Of a DNA stretch of 64,000 nt, positions 45,263-56,999 are shown one piece after another (position 1 is the first letter of the stretch; each line of letters begins with the position of its first letter). Location of the stretch: the NCBI GenBank assembly GCA_948567375.1, contig OX419756.1:71278552-71342551 (forward strand), read 5' to 3'. The translations under genes and the position numbers were made by a program. The notes beneath the pieces are model-generated. The model was not told the DNA's origin and did not search any database. It saw only the letters and a program-made list of their open reading frames with translations. The stretch comes from Lunularia cruciata. Its lineage: Eukaryota > Streptophyta > Marchantiopsida > Lunulariales > Lunulariaceae.

Positions 45263-45510
45263 ATTAAAATATAGTTAATAGGTGATATAATTTACATATA
45301 GCTAGGAAACACTAAGAATGTTCTAAAAATATCCATGAAATTTTGTAATGAGAAGCTTATGATAACTTTCCAAGGGTTGAATAATATGTATGCCAACTTG
45401 ATTGTTAGCTTAGCTTACATGCCAAGAAAATAGATAGCTAACTTGAACTCCAAGTAAATTTGCTTTTATTAATGGTTTGGTTAACATTTTATTAATGCAA
45501 TAATCTTGTC
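45263..45510 (+). repeat. F1c 5' LTR remnant
   Basis: TTAAAATATAG here aligns with TAAAATATAG at the start of the 3' LTR (60696), and AGCTTAGCTTACATGCCAAG is shared. The 3' half of the LTR, the PBS and the first internal bases are missing. The border with the internal region is approximate. Confidence 0.7.
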
Positions 45511-45559
45511 AAATGAACCATTGATACTTCTGATCATAACTTAAAAGGAGTGGTGGAGA

Positions 45560-46470
45560 TATTGGATTTATGTGTTAACCTAGATCTTTGTGAGTAAGTA
45601 GTTTGGTAGAGTAGTAGCCATGGTAGCAATGCCTAAAGTTATTATTGTTATGCAATAATAGATAAAATATCTTACTCAATTTTTGGATAAGAGATATCAT
45701 GAAAGTCAGTGGTACCAATAGATGGAGAAAATAACTTTTGAGAAGAAGAATATCAAGGACACTATTTTCAGCTTCAACTATTTGAAAGGACAAAATTTAC
45801 CATGTGTAGGATAGAATTTTGTAGTTGATTGTGAGTGGTTGTACAAATCTTATACATGAATTGAGATAGATCTTCTTGGCTTCATGCTAATTAGATAGAA
45901 TGGAAAACCTTTGGAAAATTTGGAAAATTGGAAATTTGGAAATTTTTTTCTCCAATCTTGACATGGAAAAAATTCAAGAATGCCTTAGTTAGGGGATTCC
46001 CAACAGTGAGTGGTGCATGGGCTACACAAGACAAATTAAAAAATTGAAGTAAATTGGTTAAAGAGCTATGTTATTCAATTTCAAAACATAATTATGGCGA
46101 TTCAAAAGATACAAGAAATCAAAGCTCTAGATTGGTTGAGAGGCTTAAAATCACATACCAAATTGGAAATAAATTTGAGCACAAATAGTTGAAAGAAGCA
46201 ATGTAGTTGGTCAAGTGCTTTGATTTCTTTGTTACGACAACTTAATCTTAACATAGATCTTCAAAAACAAACCACATATAAATGGAAGAACCAACACATG
46301 GATATTGATGCAATCAAATAAAGACTTCTTGGCACAACAAACAGAAAATGATTATGAGAAAACATTGACTGCTTTTATTATTGCCAAATTGGACATTGAA
46401 TTGTTAAATGTCCAATTAGAATGGAAGACCTTGGCCCATTACCTAAATGAAGTTCTTGGAACATGAAGAT
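45560..46470 (+). pseudogene. F1c gag
   Basis: Collinear with F1a and F1b gag, heavily decayed. The zinc-knuckle region (near 46369-46413) reads CFYYCQIGH, stop, IVKC, with one residue inserted between the first two Cys. The rest is recognised through DNA similarity to F1b (for example near 46080-46160). Confidence 0.7.
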
Positions 46471-46895
46471 GAAGGAAAAAAGAGAGTTTCCATTGGAGAT
46501 ATAAAGCCACTTTTGAGAGCCTAATTTGCTCTTGTGGGATTGAAGGTGCAAGCTATGAAGTTTGATTCACTTATCAAGGTATGATATCCAGTCAAGGTTG
46601 TAAGATTTTGGTTTATTGTGGTAGGTATGAGAATTACATTTCCATGCAAAGGAATTAAGTATTCTTATCAAGCTGGTAGTAGGTAGTAAATTGATGATTA
46701 CAGATGGTGGAAATGGTTCCTTTAGTTCAAAATTCACATCCTATTTCACTTTAGATTAAGAATGAGTATTCATGATGCATGTGATTCATAGTAGCTCTCC
46801 TACACTACAATATCATTGTAGGTATTTTTTTGGCTTGAGCATCATATGCTTCAATTTCATTTTTCCAAAAATATTATTTGAGAACAATATTGATG

Positions 46896-47115
46896 TAAGG
46901 ATTTATGTCTAGGTTGTCTTGCACCTTCAAGGAAAACACCTAAGACTAGTAAGTCCCAAGATAATAATTTTGCAAGTGTAGTTCTTGTAGAACTAGCTTT
47001 ACTAACATAAGGATTATTTACTAGGTTATCTTGCACCTTTGAGAAAAACAACTAAGACTATTAAGTCCCAAGATAAGAATTTTGCAAGTACAATGGTTGT
47101 AGAACTAGCATTGGA
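46896..47115. repeat. tandem duplication, two units of about 110 bp
   Basis: GGATTTATGTCTAGGTTGTC and GGATTATTTACTAGGTTATC each start a unit that includes TAAGTCCCAAGATAA and TTTTGCAAGT. It lies inside the F1c protease/RT interval and is absent from F1b. Confidence 0.75.
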
Positions 47116-47499
47116 GGAAGATATTTTTATTTTTGCTATATGGATCAAGTCTAGTTTAGACTTGATCCATAGAGGTTACCCTTTCAGTGTTTTATGATTT
47201 CAAGATCAAGCTATTGCAAAGTAGTTCTCTAGTGAGTAGATCAATCTATTTGCTCTTACCAAAGGAGTAAGAAGAACTTTTAATAACATTGACTAACTTG
47301 TTGGAGAAAGATTTCATAAGACATACTACATCTTCTTTGGAAGTGCCAATACTATTTGTATCAAAGATGGATAGAGTACTTCAATCCTATATTGACAACC
47401 ATTGTAAACAATATGTGAAGAATATATATCTCTTGCATCAAATTGATAGTTTGTTGGATTAACTAAGTAGCATATGATATTTCTCCAATTGATGATTCC

Positions 47500-47780
47500 A
47501 ATGCATTAGGTGTTAGATAAAATATTGGATCAATAAGTGGTAGTAACAAATCATCAACTTAGTGGGGCACAATACTTCTCTAATTGATTCCAATTTATGA
47601 TTCCAATCATCAAGTATTAGATAGACTATTAGATTAATGCATGGTAGTGTTCGTAGATTGATATTTTAATCAACAAGAGGATAGAGCAAAAATAAATAAT
47701 CAAGTGTTAGACAGACTATCAAATTAATACATGGTAGTGTTATAAGATGATTTTTTAATCACCAAGAGGATAGATCAAAA
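47500..47780. repeat. partial triplication of the RT YxDD region in F1c
   Basis: The sequence around GTGTTAGACAGACTAT...GGTAGTGTT recurs at about 47508, 47619 and 47703, with spacing near 85-110 bp. The last two units both include a CAAGAGGATAGA block. Other F1 copies have one. Confidence 0.65.
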
Positions 47781-48752
47781 AAAAAACCACATATGAGAAG
47801 TCTTATAATAACTACAATAAAGGAAGTTATGTTGCAAGAAGTCCAAGTGTGACTATTAGTAAAAAGAAATTACCTTCTTAGAACACAAGGTTTTAGCATA
47901 GGAGATCAGCATGGAAGAGAAGCAGATCAAGGCCACCACCAATTTTCCAACTCTTAAGAATGCTACGGAAGTTTGGGAAGTTTTTGTCATAGATTCATCC
48001 ATTATTATGTTCATGTGGCCAAAACATTGATGGATCTCTAGGGGAAGACAACAAGCTCTGAGTGAAAAACCAAGCAAAAAGAAGAATTCAAGAGGCTTAA
48101 GGATATGGGATCTTCATGGCCCATCCTCCAAGCATATGACACTCAATTACCTTATATGGTTGATCTTGATTCTTCTAACTTTGTAGTTACAATTGTATAA
48201 AAATAGGAATTTCAAGATAGATTACATCCCATCACATTTGCATCTTGACGACTAAGCATAGTAAACATAAGTTATTCCACTCAATATTAAGAATAACTTG
48301 CAATGGTATATATGAAGAAGATGTGGAGACATTACCTCTCGTAGAAACAAGTTTTGATTTGAGTAGATCACAAATCCTTATTGTAGACCTTACATTTGGA
48401 AAACATGAAGAATTTGCATCAAGAATGAGAGGAAAAACTACAATTGTTTTGTATCAAACTTGAGAATCTTGGAAATTTCCATGTCATTTTTAGTGTACTA
48501 TCATAATGACACAATTTGAATATTCTTCTTGAATCTTCCTTAATAACTACAATCACCATAGTGAAGACAAACTCAAAGGTCTATATAGAGTCCAAGACCA
48601 TTTTACAAAAATATCCTTTCTTTCAGCCTGTACAGAGTTGCCTTGTAACACATGAGAAGGAGATCTAAGACGTGGGTAACTTAAGCAACACATAACTTAC
48701 CAATCAATGGTCACACGTGTGTAGAAAAGGACATTATATTTTTCAAGAATTG

Positions 48753-49781
48753 TGTCATGATATTGTAGTACCAAACCTAGTTTGCTTGGATATTGGGGTG
48801 GTAGTGTTGGAAATCATTATTATTTTGGTAGTTGCTCATGGACTACTTGATGGTAGCCAAGTTCCATGTTAAGGCTATTGATCACATGGTGCAATGTTCT
48901 GAGGATAGGAGAACCCCCAATAGAAACACAAGAGAAGAAACACAAGGCTTTAGTCCTTCATACTCAAATGCCCCAAAGGAGCACTTTGTCTTTATATAAT
49001 AAGGAGGATCCCCTCAAAGGGAGTTCCAACTTTGGATTAGATGCATGGATTGGTGACATGTCAAAAAATTTCACTGTTAGATTAGTTGCATTGATGAGTG
49101 ACATGTTGATCCTTGTCCTATCTGGTTGGTCAATGAAGTTTAATTGGAGGTAATTTTTGTATAGGAAGCACAAAATATCATGGGTGAGTACCATTGGAAA
49201 GATTTTGACAAGACAAAAATGAAGGGGGAGGGGGAAGCAACACCTAATTTCCCAAAGGGGAAGATGAATCTTTCAAATTTTGAGATCTAATTCATCCATT
49301 TAGACCTCCAAAATTAGCTCAAAAGTTTGTAGGGTATTTTTTACCTCTATCTTATTAGTGGAAGTACTCTTTTTGGTGACACCTCTACTTTATCTACTTA
49401 GACCATCATATATAACATCCTTCTAGATAAAACCATGCCAATTTCCACCTCTAGATATTATATATAGCTAATGGTATTATACATGGTGAAATCTACCATC
49501 ATTTGCACCTTTTGCATTGTGAAATGGACCATCAGCAAGGCCATTAAGGTTGGAGACCTAGGTTGAGCAAAGAGGTATACTTTCAAAGTGCAACTTTAGA
49601 GAGCTCGTTTTTATGATGTTGAGCCTTTGAATTATTGGTCATGGTGGAAAAAGGCCAATGAATATCACTTGGATTATTTTAGGTAGAGTGTATATGGCTT
49701 GATTATAATCAATGCATGATTGAGGGCAGATTTATTAGTGGAGGATTAAGTCCAAAGCTGATTGAGTGTGAATTGATTACA
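48753..49781 (+). repeat. P3 repeat A1, split by solo LTR C
   Basis: Parts 48753-48889 and 49487-49781 together align with A1 of P1 and P2, ending GATTACA at 49781. Divergence is high, so P3 is the oldest of the three. Confidence 0.85.
48890..49481 (-). mobile_element. solo LTR C (592 bp) in P3 repeat A1
   Basis: Reverse-orientation, shortened and diverged copy of LTR A. The ends are TGCAATGTTC (TGTAATACTC in LTR D) and GTATTATA, with the terminal base changed. The target duplication CATGG is perfect (48885-48889 and 49482-49486). Confidence 0.88.
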
Positions 49782-50694
49782 TCAAAAAAGTGAAGAGTTT
49801 GGGTGAAATTGGATGCAAGAATTGAGGGTGTTGGTGTTATTTCCAAGCTTGGTACATCATTGGTACCTTTGATTGTGGTCTTGGATTTTCTCAAAAGTGA
49901 TCATGTGCGGAAGTGCTATATGATTTGCTACAGATTTGACAATGAGGCAGATGGTGTATGGAAGTGTTACCAAAATTTAGCAAAGATTGAGATTGAATTA
50001 AGATTGGGTGTTCGATTTCACTAATTAGTAAGGCACATATGAGAAGGAGAGGTTGAATTGGTAGTTGAGAGTGGTGATTTGCAAATTAGAGGCAGATTTC
50101 AAAACCAATTTCCTCAAATTAGGGATTTGGAGTTTACTAACCACTCAATTTAGCCCAATTTGATAATTAGCACTAGATTCGGAGGTCAACCAACATAGAG
50201 GAGGTATGATAGATTGGTAGAGGTCTCCAGATTTGGAGGTCATTATGGATGATTCCATATAGAGTTAGAGGAGGCCATTTAGAGTTAGAGGTTACTTGAG
50301 TTGGATCAAATTTGGTGGAGGTTTGCTATAAATAGTGCTTGAGTTGGTGGAGATTAACTTGGTTTGGAGAGGGTTCAATTTGGCAAGAAGAAAGGCCCTA
50401 TTTGGCTTAAATTAGAAATAAGTGAAGGCTAACCTTGTTTGGAGAGAATTGAATTTGGCAAGAAGAAAGACCTCATTTGGCTGAAATTTCAAATTGATAA
50501 AGGTTAACCTTGTTTGGAAAAGGTTCAATTTGGTAGGAAGAAAGTACCTCATTTAGCATTGAGAGGCTTTGAAGCATAAGGATGGGGGCTACAAAGGCCT
50601 AAAAGAGCCAATTGACATGAGGTTAGCCAATTTAGATGATTTTTTGGTAGTGGTTTGGAAAAATTCATCCATCTTTTGAGATTGTGCTGAGTAG

Positions 50695-50757
50695 AATTTG
50701 CACGAAGATCTTTGGTTCCTAGACTTGTGCCCTAGCAAATTGGTCCATCCTCTCTTG
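50695..50757 (-). other. tRNA-like sequence, antisense in P3 leader
   Basis: Minus-strand TGGACCAATTTGCTAGGGCAC and an AGTCTAGGAACC anticodon-like loop (AGG). The B-box is decayed. Third copy of the tRNA-like block. Confidence 0.4.
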
Positions 50758-51022
50758 TTGTACTAGTGGTTGGTGGATTGATACCTATACCCATGTAACA
50801 TTTACTAGGAGAGATAATTTGATCTCATATGTAATGATCCTATTAGCTTTAAGAGTAGATAAACACTCAAATTATCACAAATCCCAAATGGTGGTAGAGT
50901 TATTTTGGTGTTGATTTATGAGATGGAAGGTGTTCATTTGTATTTCTTATGATGGAGGTTATTATTTGGATTCCTTTTACTTCCTATTTTTGCACCATGT
51001 TTGTGTGAGGTGCCTTGATCTT

Positions 51023-51760
51023 TGTAATACTCCGGGGACAAGAGAAGAGAGAAAACACAGATTTCACGCTCAAACATTCGATGCCCCAAAGGAGCACCTT
51101 CTCTTTATTATATAAGCAAAGAGGATCTCCTCCAAGGAAGCTCCACCATAAGATTAGGGACATAGATAGGTGACATGTCAGCAAGCTCCACCCTTGGATT
51201 ACTTACTTGGATGGGTGACATGTCTGGTCTAGGTCCTATCTGATTGGTCAAACAAGCTTTGACGTGAGGGAATCTTTTAGGGAATCTTCCTGTAGGAATC
51301 TCATAATCACGTGAGTAACGTACCATTGGAAAGCTCTTGACGAGACAAAGCAGGGGGGAGGGAAGGCCAGCCCATCCTCCATTGGGGGGGGGATTTGCAC
51401 ATTTTTTAGGCCTAATTCATCCGTTTAGGCCTCCAAAATTGCCTTCAAAGATTTCAGGCATATTTTGATTCCTACTCTATTAGTAGAAGTCCCCTTTTGG
51501 TGATACCTCTTTCTGATCTGTTTAGTCCATCATGTGTAACATCCTTCTAGATATTTCCAAACCAATTCTCACCTTCAAATCATATGTCTAGCTATTGGTT
51601 CTAAGGTTCTCAAGTTTATTTCAGTTTCTACCTCTTAGTAGAAGTACTCTTTTGGTGATACTTATATCTGATCTATTTTGACCATCATGTATAACATCAT
51701 TCTAGATGTTACCAAACCGAATTTCACATTTAGATCATATGGCTAACTCTTGGTATTACA
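51023..51760 (-). mobile_element. solo LTR D (738 bp), perfect target duplication
   Basis: TGTAATACT on the left and GGTATTACA on the right, flanked by ATCTT on both sides (51018-51022 and 51761-51765). It is the youngest looking of the four solo LTRs and the best reference for the family's borders. Opposite orientation to LTR A. Confidence 0.95.
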
Positions 51761-52744
51761 ATCTTAGAGCATTGGTGCTTTGGTATGCTCTAGGTAGTAA
51801 GACCAGAGTGATGACCAGCCAAACTACCTATGTTTCTCTTCAATGGGGTAGAAAGTGTGATGACTAATAGATTGTGAGAATGCATGTTGTGATGGCAAGT
51901 TCTAGGTTTCCATTTCACTATAGTAGTTGTCAAAATTAGAGCTACATTAATGAGTGGTGATTAGTTCGTAGTGGTGATCTTGGGTGGGGTACTTGTGGTG
52001 GTTATATTTGTGGTGTGAGTTACATTGTCATGATGGAGTTCTTTGGGGATTCCGAAGAATATATTGCTATAATATGTTGTTGTGGAATTTAGTTTCCAAC
52101 ACAAAGAGATTGGTATCCTTACTAAAAAGACCCAAGTTTTTTTGTTATAATTTGTAGTTGGGTTTGATTTTTATTCAACATTCATTCCTCCAAACCAAAT
52201 TTTTGAAAAAGAAATTGAATGCAAATAGTTTGTAAATCTTTTATACTTGAGAAAAACTCAAAGAACTTACAAAGTATGGTGGTTGTCACTTCTATACAAA
52301 AGCTATTGTCTACCTCTAGAGATCCTAATAATCTTAAATCTTTTGCAGTCATTCATTTTCTTCCATTCAATTACCTTTCACTTTCATTCACTTTGTCTTA
52401 ATCCATAGTCTCTAATCCAAGAATCTTGATCACCATAATCAAAACCTCTTCCATTGTAAATCTGATAATAGCCCAAAGATTGTTATGTAGAATTTGTCTT
52501 CAATAGTTGAACTGCTTGAAAGCCTCTATTGCTTGAGTCATACATCTAAAAAAGTCAAGAACCACCATCAAAAACCTCCTAGGTATATGGCATACCACTC
52601 TTTAAATAAGGATGCCCAAGAACTAACACAAGTGGAAAAGTAACTACCAAGTGATATGCAAGGATGTAGATACCAAGTAACAAGCAGTGAGAAAACCCAA
52701 GTACAAGAAACCAACACTATGGGAAACAAGTCCAAGAAGACAAG

Positions 52745-53590
52745 GGCATTCAATTAGTTGTAACTTCTTTTGCAACCTCAATTTACTACAATTTTGGTGT
52801 CTATGATAGCACTTGAGAAGTTGCTCCAATGAGATGTCACATGCCCAATTTGAACAAATATTCATGGAGAAATGAACCCCCAATCTGAATAGCAGGATAC
52901 CATGTCTTAGACCTATGAGATTTGGATCCAAGATGCCTTGTAAGATCCTCATATTAGACTACTTCTACGTAAACCTATTTTGGGAAAACCAAAACCTTCA
53001 ACTAGCTATAACTACTTTTCTACACCTTAGTTTGCTACAACTTTAGTATCTACAAATAGCCCTTGAGAAGACATTTCAAGATAAAACACACCGTTTTTGG
53101 ACTATGAACTATGAAGAAATCAACCCTCATGAGAATCACATGATGCCTTACCTTGAACTTGCAAGATTTGGTTGCAGGATACATTGTAAGATTGTCTTAC
53201 TAGAGTCCTTCTATAGGATCCAATCCCAAGAAGACTCAAACCTTCATATGGTTGTAACTCCTTTTGCCATAATTTTAGTGTCTATGAATAGCACACATTG
53301 TTTGGATTACAAACCATGGTGAAATCAACCCCAATGTGAATTATGGGATGCCTTGCCTTGGATTTGCTGGATTTAGTTAGAGGATGCCTTGTAAGATCTC
53401 CCTATGGGACTCCTTTTATGAGAACCAGTTCTAGGAAAACCAAAACCTTCAACTAACTATAACTTCTTTTGTAGACATATGGTTGCCGTAATTTTGGTGT
53501 CTATGGATGGTTCTTGAGAAGACATTTCTCACAAGATAAAGTGTACTCTTTTTTGGACTATGAACCACATAAAGATCAACCCCAATATGA
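52745..53590. repeat. tandem array, four imperfect units of 200-250 bp
   Basis: Units start near 52752, 52997, 53246 and 53444. Each begins with a variant of CTTCAACTAACTATAACTTC and contains TTGGTGTCTATG, then TTGAGAAGACATTTC, a GACTATGAACCA-like block and GATGCCTTGTAAGAT in most units. It is satellite-like and lies in the insert within P3 gag. Confidence 0.7.
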
Positions 53591-53599
53591 GTTGCCTCT

Positions 53600-53900
53600 A
53601 TCTTAGCCAACAGATCAACCCATACTTGCTTGTAGTAAGCCCATAGTAGAGCAACCCTTAGTAGCTTGTAGTAGCCATCAGATAAGTATGTAGTTGCATG
53701 TAGTAAGCAATTAATCCAACCCATAATATAGCAATCCTTAATAATACATAAAAGTAAATAGATAAGCTTATAGTTGCTTGTTGTAAGCCCTTATTCCAAC
53801 CTATAGTAGCCAATAGATCAGCACTTTGCTGCATATAGAAAACCTTAACATAACACACATTATAGAAATTGCGGAAAAACATATTGAAACATATAAGAAA
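53600..53900. repeat. short degenerate repeats around AGTAGCC
   Basis: CTTGTAGTAAGCCCATAGTAG, GTAGTAGCCATCAGATAAG and TTGTAAGCCCTTATTCCAACC recur with a period of about 100 bp in the end of the insert. Low complexity and diverged. Confidence 0.5.
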
Positions 53901-55238
53901 TTTGTTTAATGAGTAAGCAGTACACTTCATGACAACATAAAGGGTTTACATGGAGTGACATTTGGTCTCAATTTATATCTAAGGTTTTAATGAAGGAGGA
54001 GATTGACTTTAGTTTTGAGGTTGATATAGGAGTTGATTTTATTGAGAGTGCATATAGTTTATTTACCCTATTGTTGTGGGACATGGACAAGATTTATGGG
54101 GTATCCAAGGACCCCAAGCACTATTTTAGTACAAAGTGTACCATTGAGTTGGATGACTTCATCTAGGAGTTTGATAATTAGTGTTATCTACAATAGATGC
54201 GCCACTCAACTTTTGTTTAAAAACTTTCATGGGATGGAAGGAGTTGTTCCAACACTTGGGAGGATCTACTAATGGATGACTACCATGAGTTAAAGAGAGC
54301 TCACTTGGAAGAGATTGAGCTATGGAGATGTTATTGGTCTCCAAACTACATCTTTATCACTTGGGGCCCTATTTCTAGGCGTAGATCTATAGTATCTATG
54401 ACTTCTAGCTCTAGTAGCATTGGTGTATCCAACGGAGGTGCATTAGTGAGAGATGGTGCTACTACAAGTGGAGGTACCGCTGCAAGAAGTGGTGTAGTAC
54501 CAAGGTTTAATCCCATGGTAGAATTCTTCTAGTGTTTGAGAAAAATTACCAAGGAGTGTAGATTGACAAGCTAAGGAGCTTGTCAGAGTTCCAATAGAAG
54601 AGAGAGCATATGTGAGGCATACACTTGCACAAGATAGTTGATCAATTTCACTCAAGGATTTATTGAGGCCCAAGCAACCCAATTTTGGCATAGGATCTTG
54701 GACAAGGAGTTGCAATATAGAGTAATGATGCTACATTGTTACAAGTTACCTCACCTACTTTGGCAGCATATTTAGTTTGGCTAAGAGCATTGAGCTCAGC
54801 ATGGTGGAGAAGAGAGTAGTGACATCTAGATCTAATAGGGAGACCTTATTTACAATTGTTACTTCTTTTAGAGTGCAGTAGAGTGCACCACACCATGTTG
54901 AATTCCAAGGGCAAAGTGGATAGCCTATATCATGTAGAGCAAGTGGATGGCTTACTGCAACTAGACCCTCACCTTCATTTTTGGTCAATAGTAGGCAATG
55001 AGTGGTGTGTTGCTTGTTGGAATTATGGTAGACCTCACTACAAGAGAGAGTGCACTCAAAACAATGGAAAGGATACCCTTGGTGCATCATAACCAACATA
55101 GCAATAATGTGACCATTACCACAGATTTGGTCACACTAGTGACCAATGCTTTGACCTTTACCCATAGTACAAAGGAGTAGGGTTGCTATAGTAGGTGGTA
55201 GAAGAGCTCTAGGTCATGGAAGACAAGGTGGTAAAGGA

Positions 55239-55770
55239 CCTACACCTATAATGTTATGGATGCAGCCAAGTTGGGATCACAAGCTCATTGTCTTTGTCTT
55301 TGGTGGATGAATTATTACCTAAAAAGGTTCTTCAGTGTGCTTATGATGGGATTCCATGACAACACCACCTTATTATCAATGATATTTTGGATGTTTGGCT
55401 CTAGTCTTAAATGATGATAGTGGTTGATATGTCATGTATGGCAATGATGAACCTTGCTCAAAAAGCCTTGAGTTGGTTTTTTAACACTTTTGAGTTTTCC
55501 AAGCTCCCATGCTTTTTGAGAGGGAGGTCTTGGACTTGTTTGGGACTCACAATTATAGGAGTTGGTGGAACCCAACATCGGTGAGAAGGAGCAAAAAATA
55601 GGTTTTTATCCCAATATTACAACTATTAAAATAGTAGTAGAGGAATCCAAGCATCAAGTATTAGGTCATGCTATGGATCTAAATTTATTTACTTGGATTG
55701 TGAGCCTTGGCTTGGTAGAGTAGCATAGGATGCGCTTGATAGGCATCACTACTTGGACACTTGTGAACTT
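55239..55770 (+). pseudogene. P3 methyltransferase, C-terminal remnant
   Basis: Begins abruptly at the block before motif VIII (MQPSWDHKLI near 55260, SRAHR-like) and retains motifs IX and X: GFYPNITT, then LGHAMDLNLFTWIVSLGL near 55660-55710. Motifs I to VI and the protease are deleted. It shows that the methyltransferase was already part of the family when this oldest copy inserted. Confidence 0.82.
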
Positions 55771-56960
55771 TGTGCCTATCAAGATCATTCATCCACATGT
55801 AGGGTATGATGGACCAAAATGGCATGGTATTCTTTAGACACAACTATTAGTTACTAGTAAGAGTGGTCTACTTGGGAACCATCTAGGTGAGTCTACCAGG
55901 GATACAACAAGAGGAAAAATGGAGCTTGTAGCTAGAGTAGAAGGATTTTGTTCTCTAAGGTTGGGGACTCTAGTGGTTAGAAGCATGACATTAATACTCC
56001 CAAGGGCCCATTATAGTAGCCAATAAGTGCATCTTTCACTCCTATATCAGTTATAGAGGATACTTGGGAGCAATACATTGGATCCAAGCTTATAGGAGTA
56101 GAAAGATGGAGAGTTTGGAGGTTCTTGAGGAGCTACATGAGATGTTTTACAATCAATATGAAGGATTTGAGTGCTTTGAAAGGACTTGGTATTGGATTGA
56201 GCTAACTAGTGATCCACAAGTTTTTTAACATCCCTATAGATATAGTGGCATGGAGAGAGCATTGATTTAGAGCCAAAGTAGAGACCTTTTGAGGCTATTT
56301 TGGTAGAGATTTCACATGGAAAGGATGTTATAGTGATGCTAGGCAAGAATATATACACAGTAGTTGCATAGGTAAGCAGATGGGTAGAGATAACCATCCT
56401 ATCAATTGAAAGACTAGAGCTAATTGGTATGTCATGCCTTCAATAGAGGAGATCTTTGATGCATTTGGGCATGCAAAGATCTTCAATAATTTGGATTTTT
56501 GAGCAAGATATCAAGATATGGATTCAAGATATTGAGCAAGATATAGATCAAAGAGGAGAACAAGTCCAAGACATTTTAGGCTATTGATCCTCATGGTAAA
56601 GATGTATTATATCAATGGATTTTCTTACCATCTGGGTTAAAGAACTCTCCTACCAAGTTCCAAAGGGTCATGGATAGGATCTTAGTAAGATAAAGTTTGC
56701 TTAGTGCTATATTGTTGACATTTTGGTCTATAACACTATTGTGGAGGAGCATGATAGAAATTTGTTGGAGGTGTTTGAGAGGTTGAGATCTCATGGACTC
56801 AAATTACATCATGGGAAGTTTAAATTTGTCCATAAATAGGTTGAGTATTTGTATCATACTATCTACCTTGGTGGACTTGGTGTGCATTAAACCAAGGTGG
56901 ATGTTATTGGATGTTTCCTTGGCCTACAGATGTGAGCAGAGTGTGAGCATTCCTTAGGTT
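55771..56960 (+). pseudogene. P3 linker and reverse transcriptase
   Basis: The linker block (SGLLGNHLG) leads to RT pieces: AIDPHGKDVLYQWIFLPSGL, FQRVMDRILV and CYIV-DILV near 56710-56730, where P2 reads CYIDYILV. Stops abound. It corresponds to the part deleted in P1. Confidence 0.8.
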
Positions 56961-56999
56961 AAGGAACTTTTATCATTGATATGTTAGAGAATTTAGAGC

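Larger units (their letters stand above)
46471..48660 (+). pseudogene. F1c protease, RT and RNase H, decayed
   Basis: No long frame. The RT region (47200-47850) is recognisable by similarity to F1b, and the YxDD area is present in three partial tandem copies. RNase H pieces such as RHYLS and VDHKSLL lie near 48330-48390, with LHLENMK after them. A 110-bp tandem duplication lies at about 46896-47115. Confidence 0.7.
49782..52029 (+). other. P3 leader, split by solo LTR D
   Basis: Aligns with the P1 leader in pieces and is non-coding. The antisense tRNA-like sequence lies near 50695-50757. LTR D occupies 51023-51760. Confidence 0.75.
52071..53934. mobile_element. unidentified 1.86 kb insert in P3 gag
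   Basis: Interrupts a stretch continuous in P2. No LTR ends or coding domain are visible. About 0.85 kb of it is a tandem array (annotated separately) and the end carries shorter repeats around TAGTAGCC/TAAGCCC. Borders are approximate because P3 has diverged. It could be an insertion of satellite-like DNA or of an unknown transposon. Confidence 0.5.
52030..55238 (+). pseudogene. P3 gag, split by a 1.86 kb insert
   Basis: Starts ATG ATG GAG (MMEFFGDSEE), breaks off near 52070 and resumes near 53935 with the region matching RSGARYQ of P2. LDDFI and WMDDYHELKRAHLEEIELWR-type sequence (near 54270-54330) is clear. Zinc knuckle 1 has lost a Cys (CWNYGRPHYKREC, near 55011). Knuckle 2 has Tyr for the second Cys (CDHYHRFGHTSDQC, near 55108). 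It ends at a deletion junction near 55239. Confidence 0.8.
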
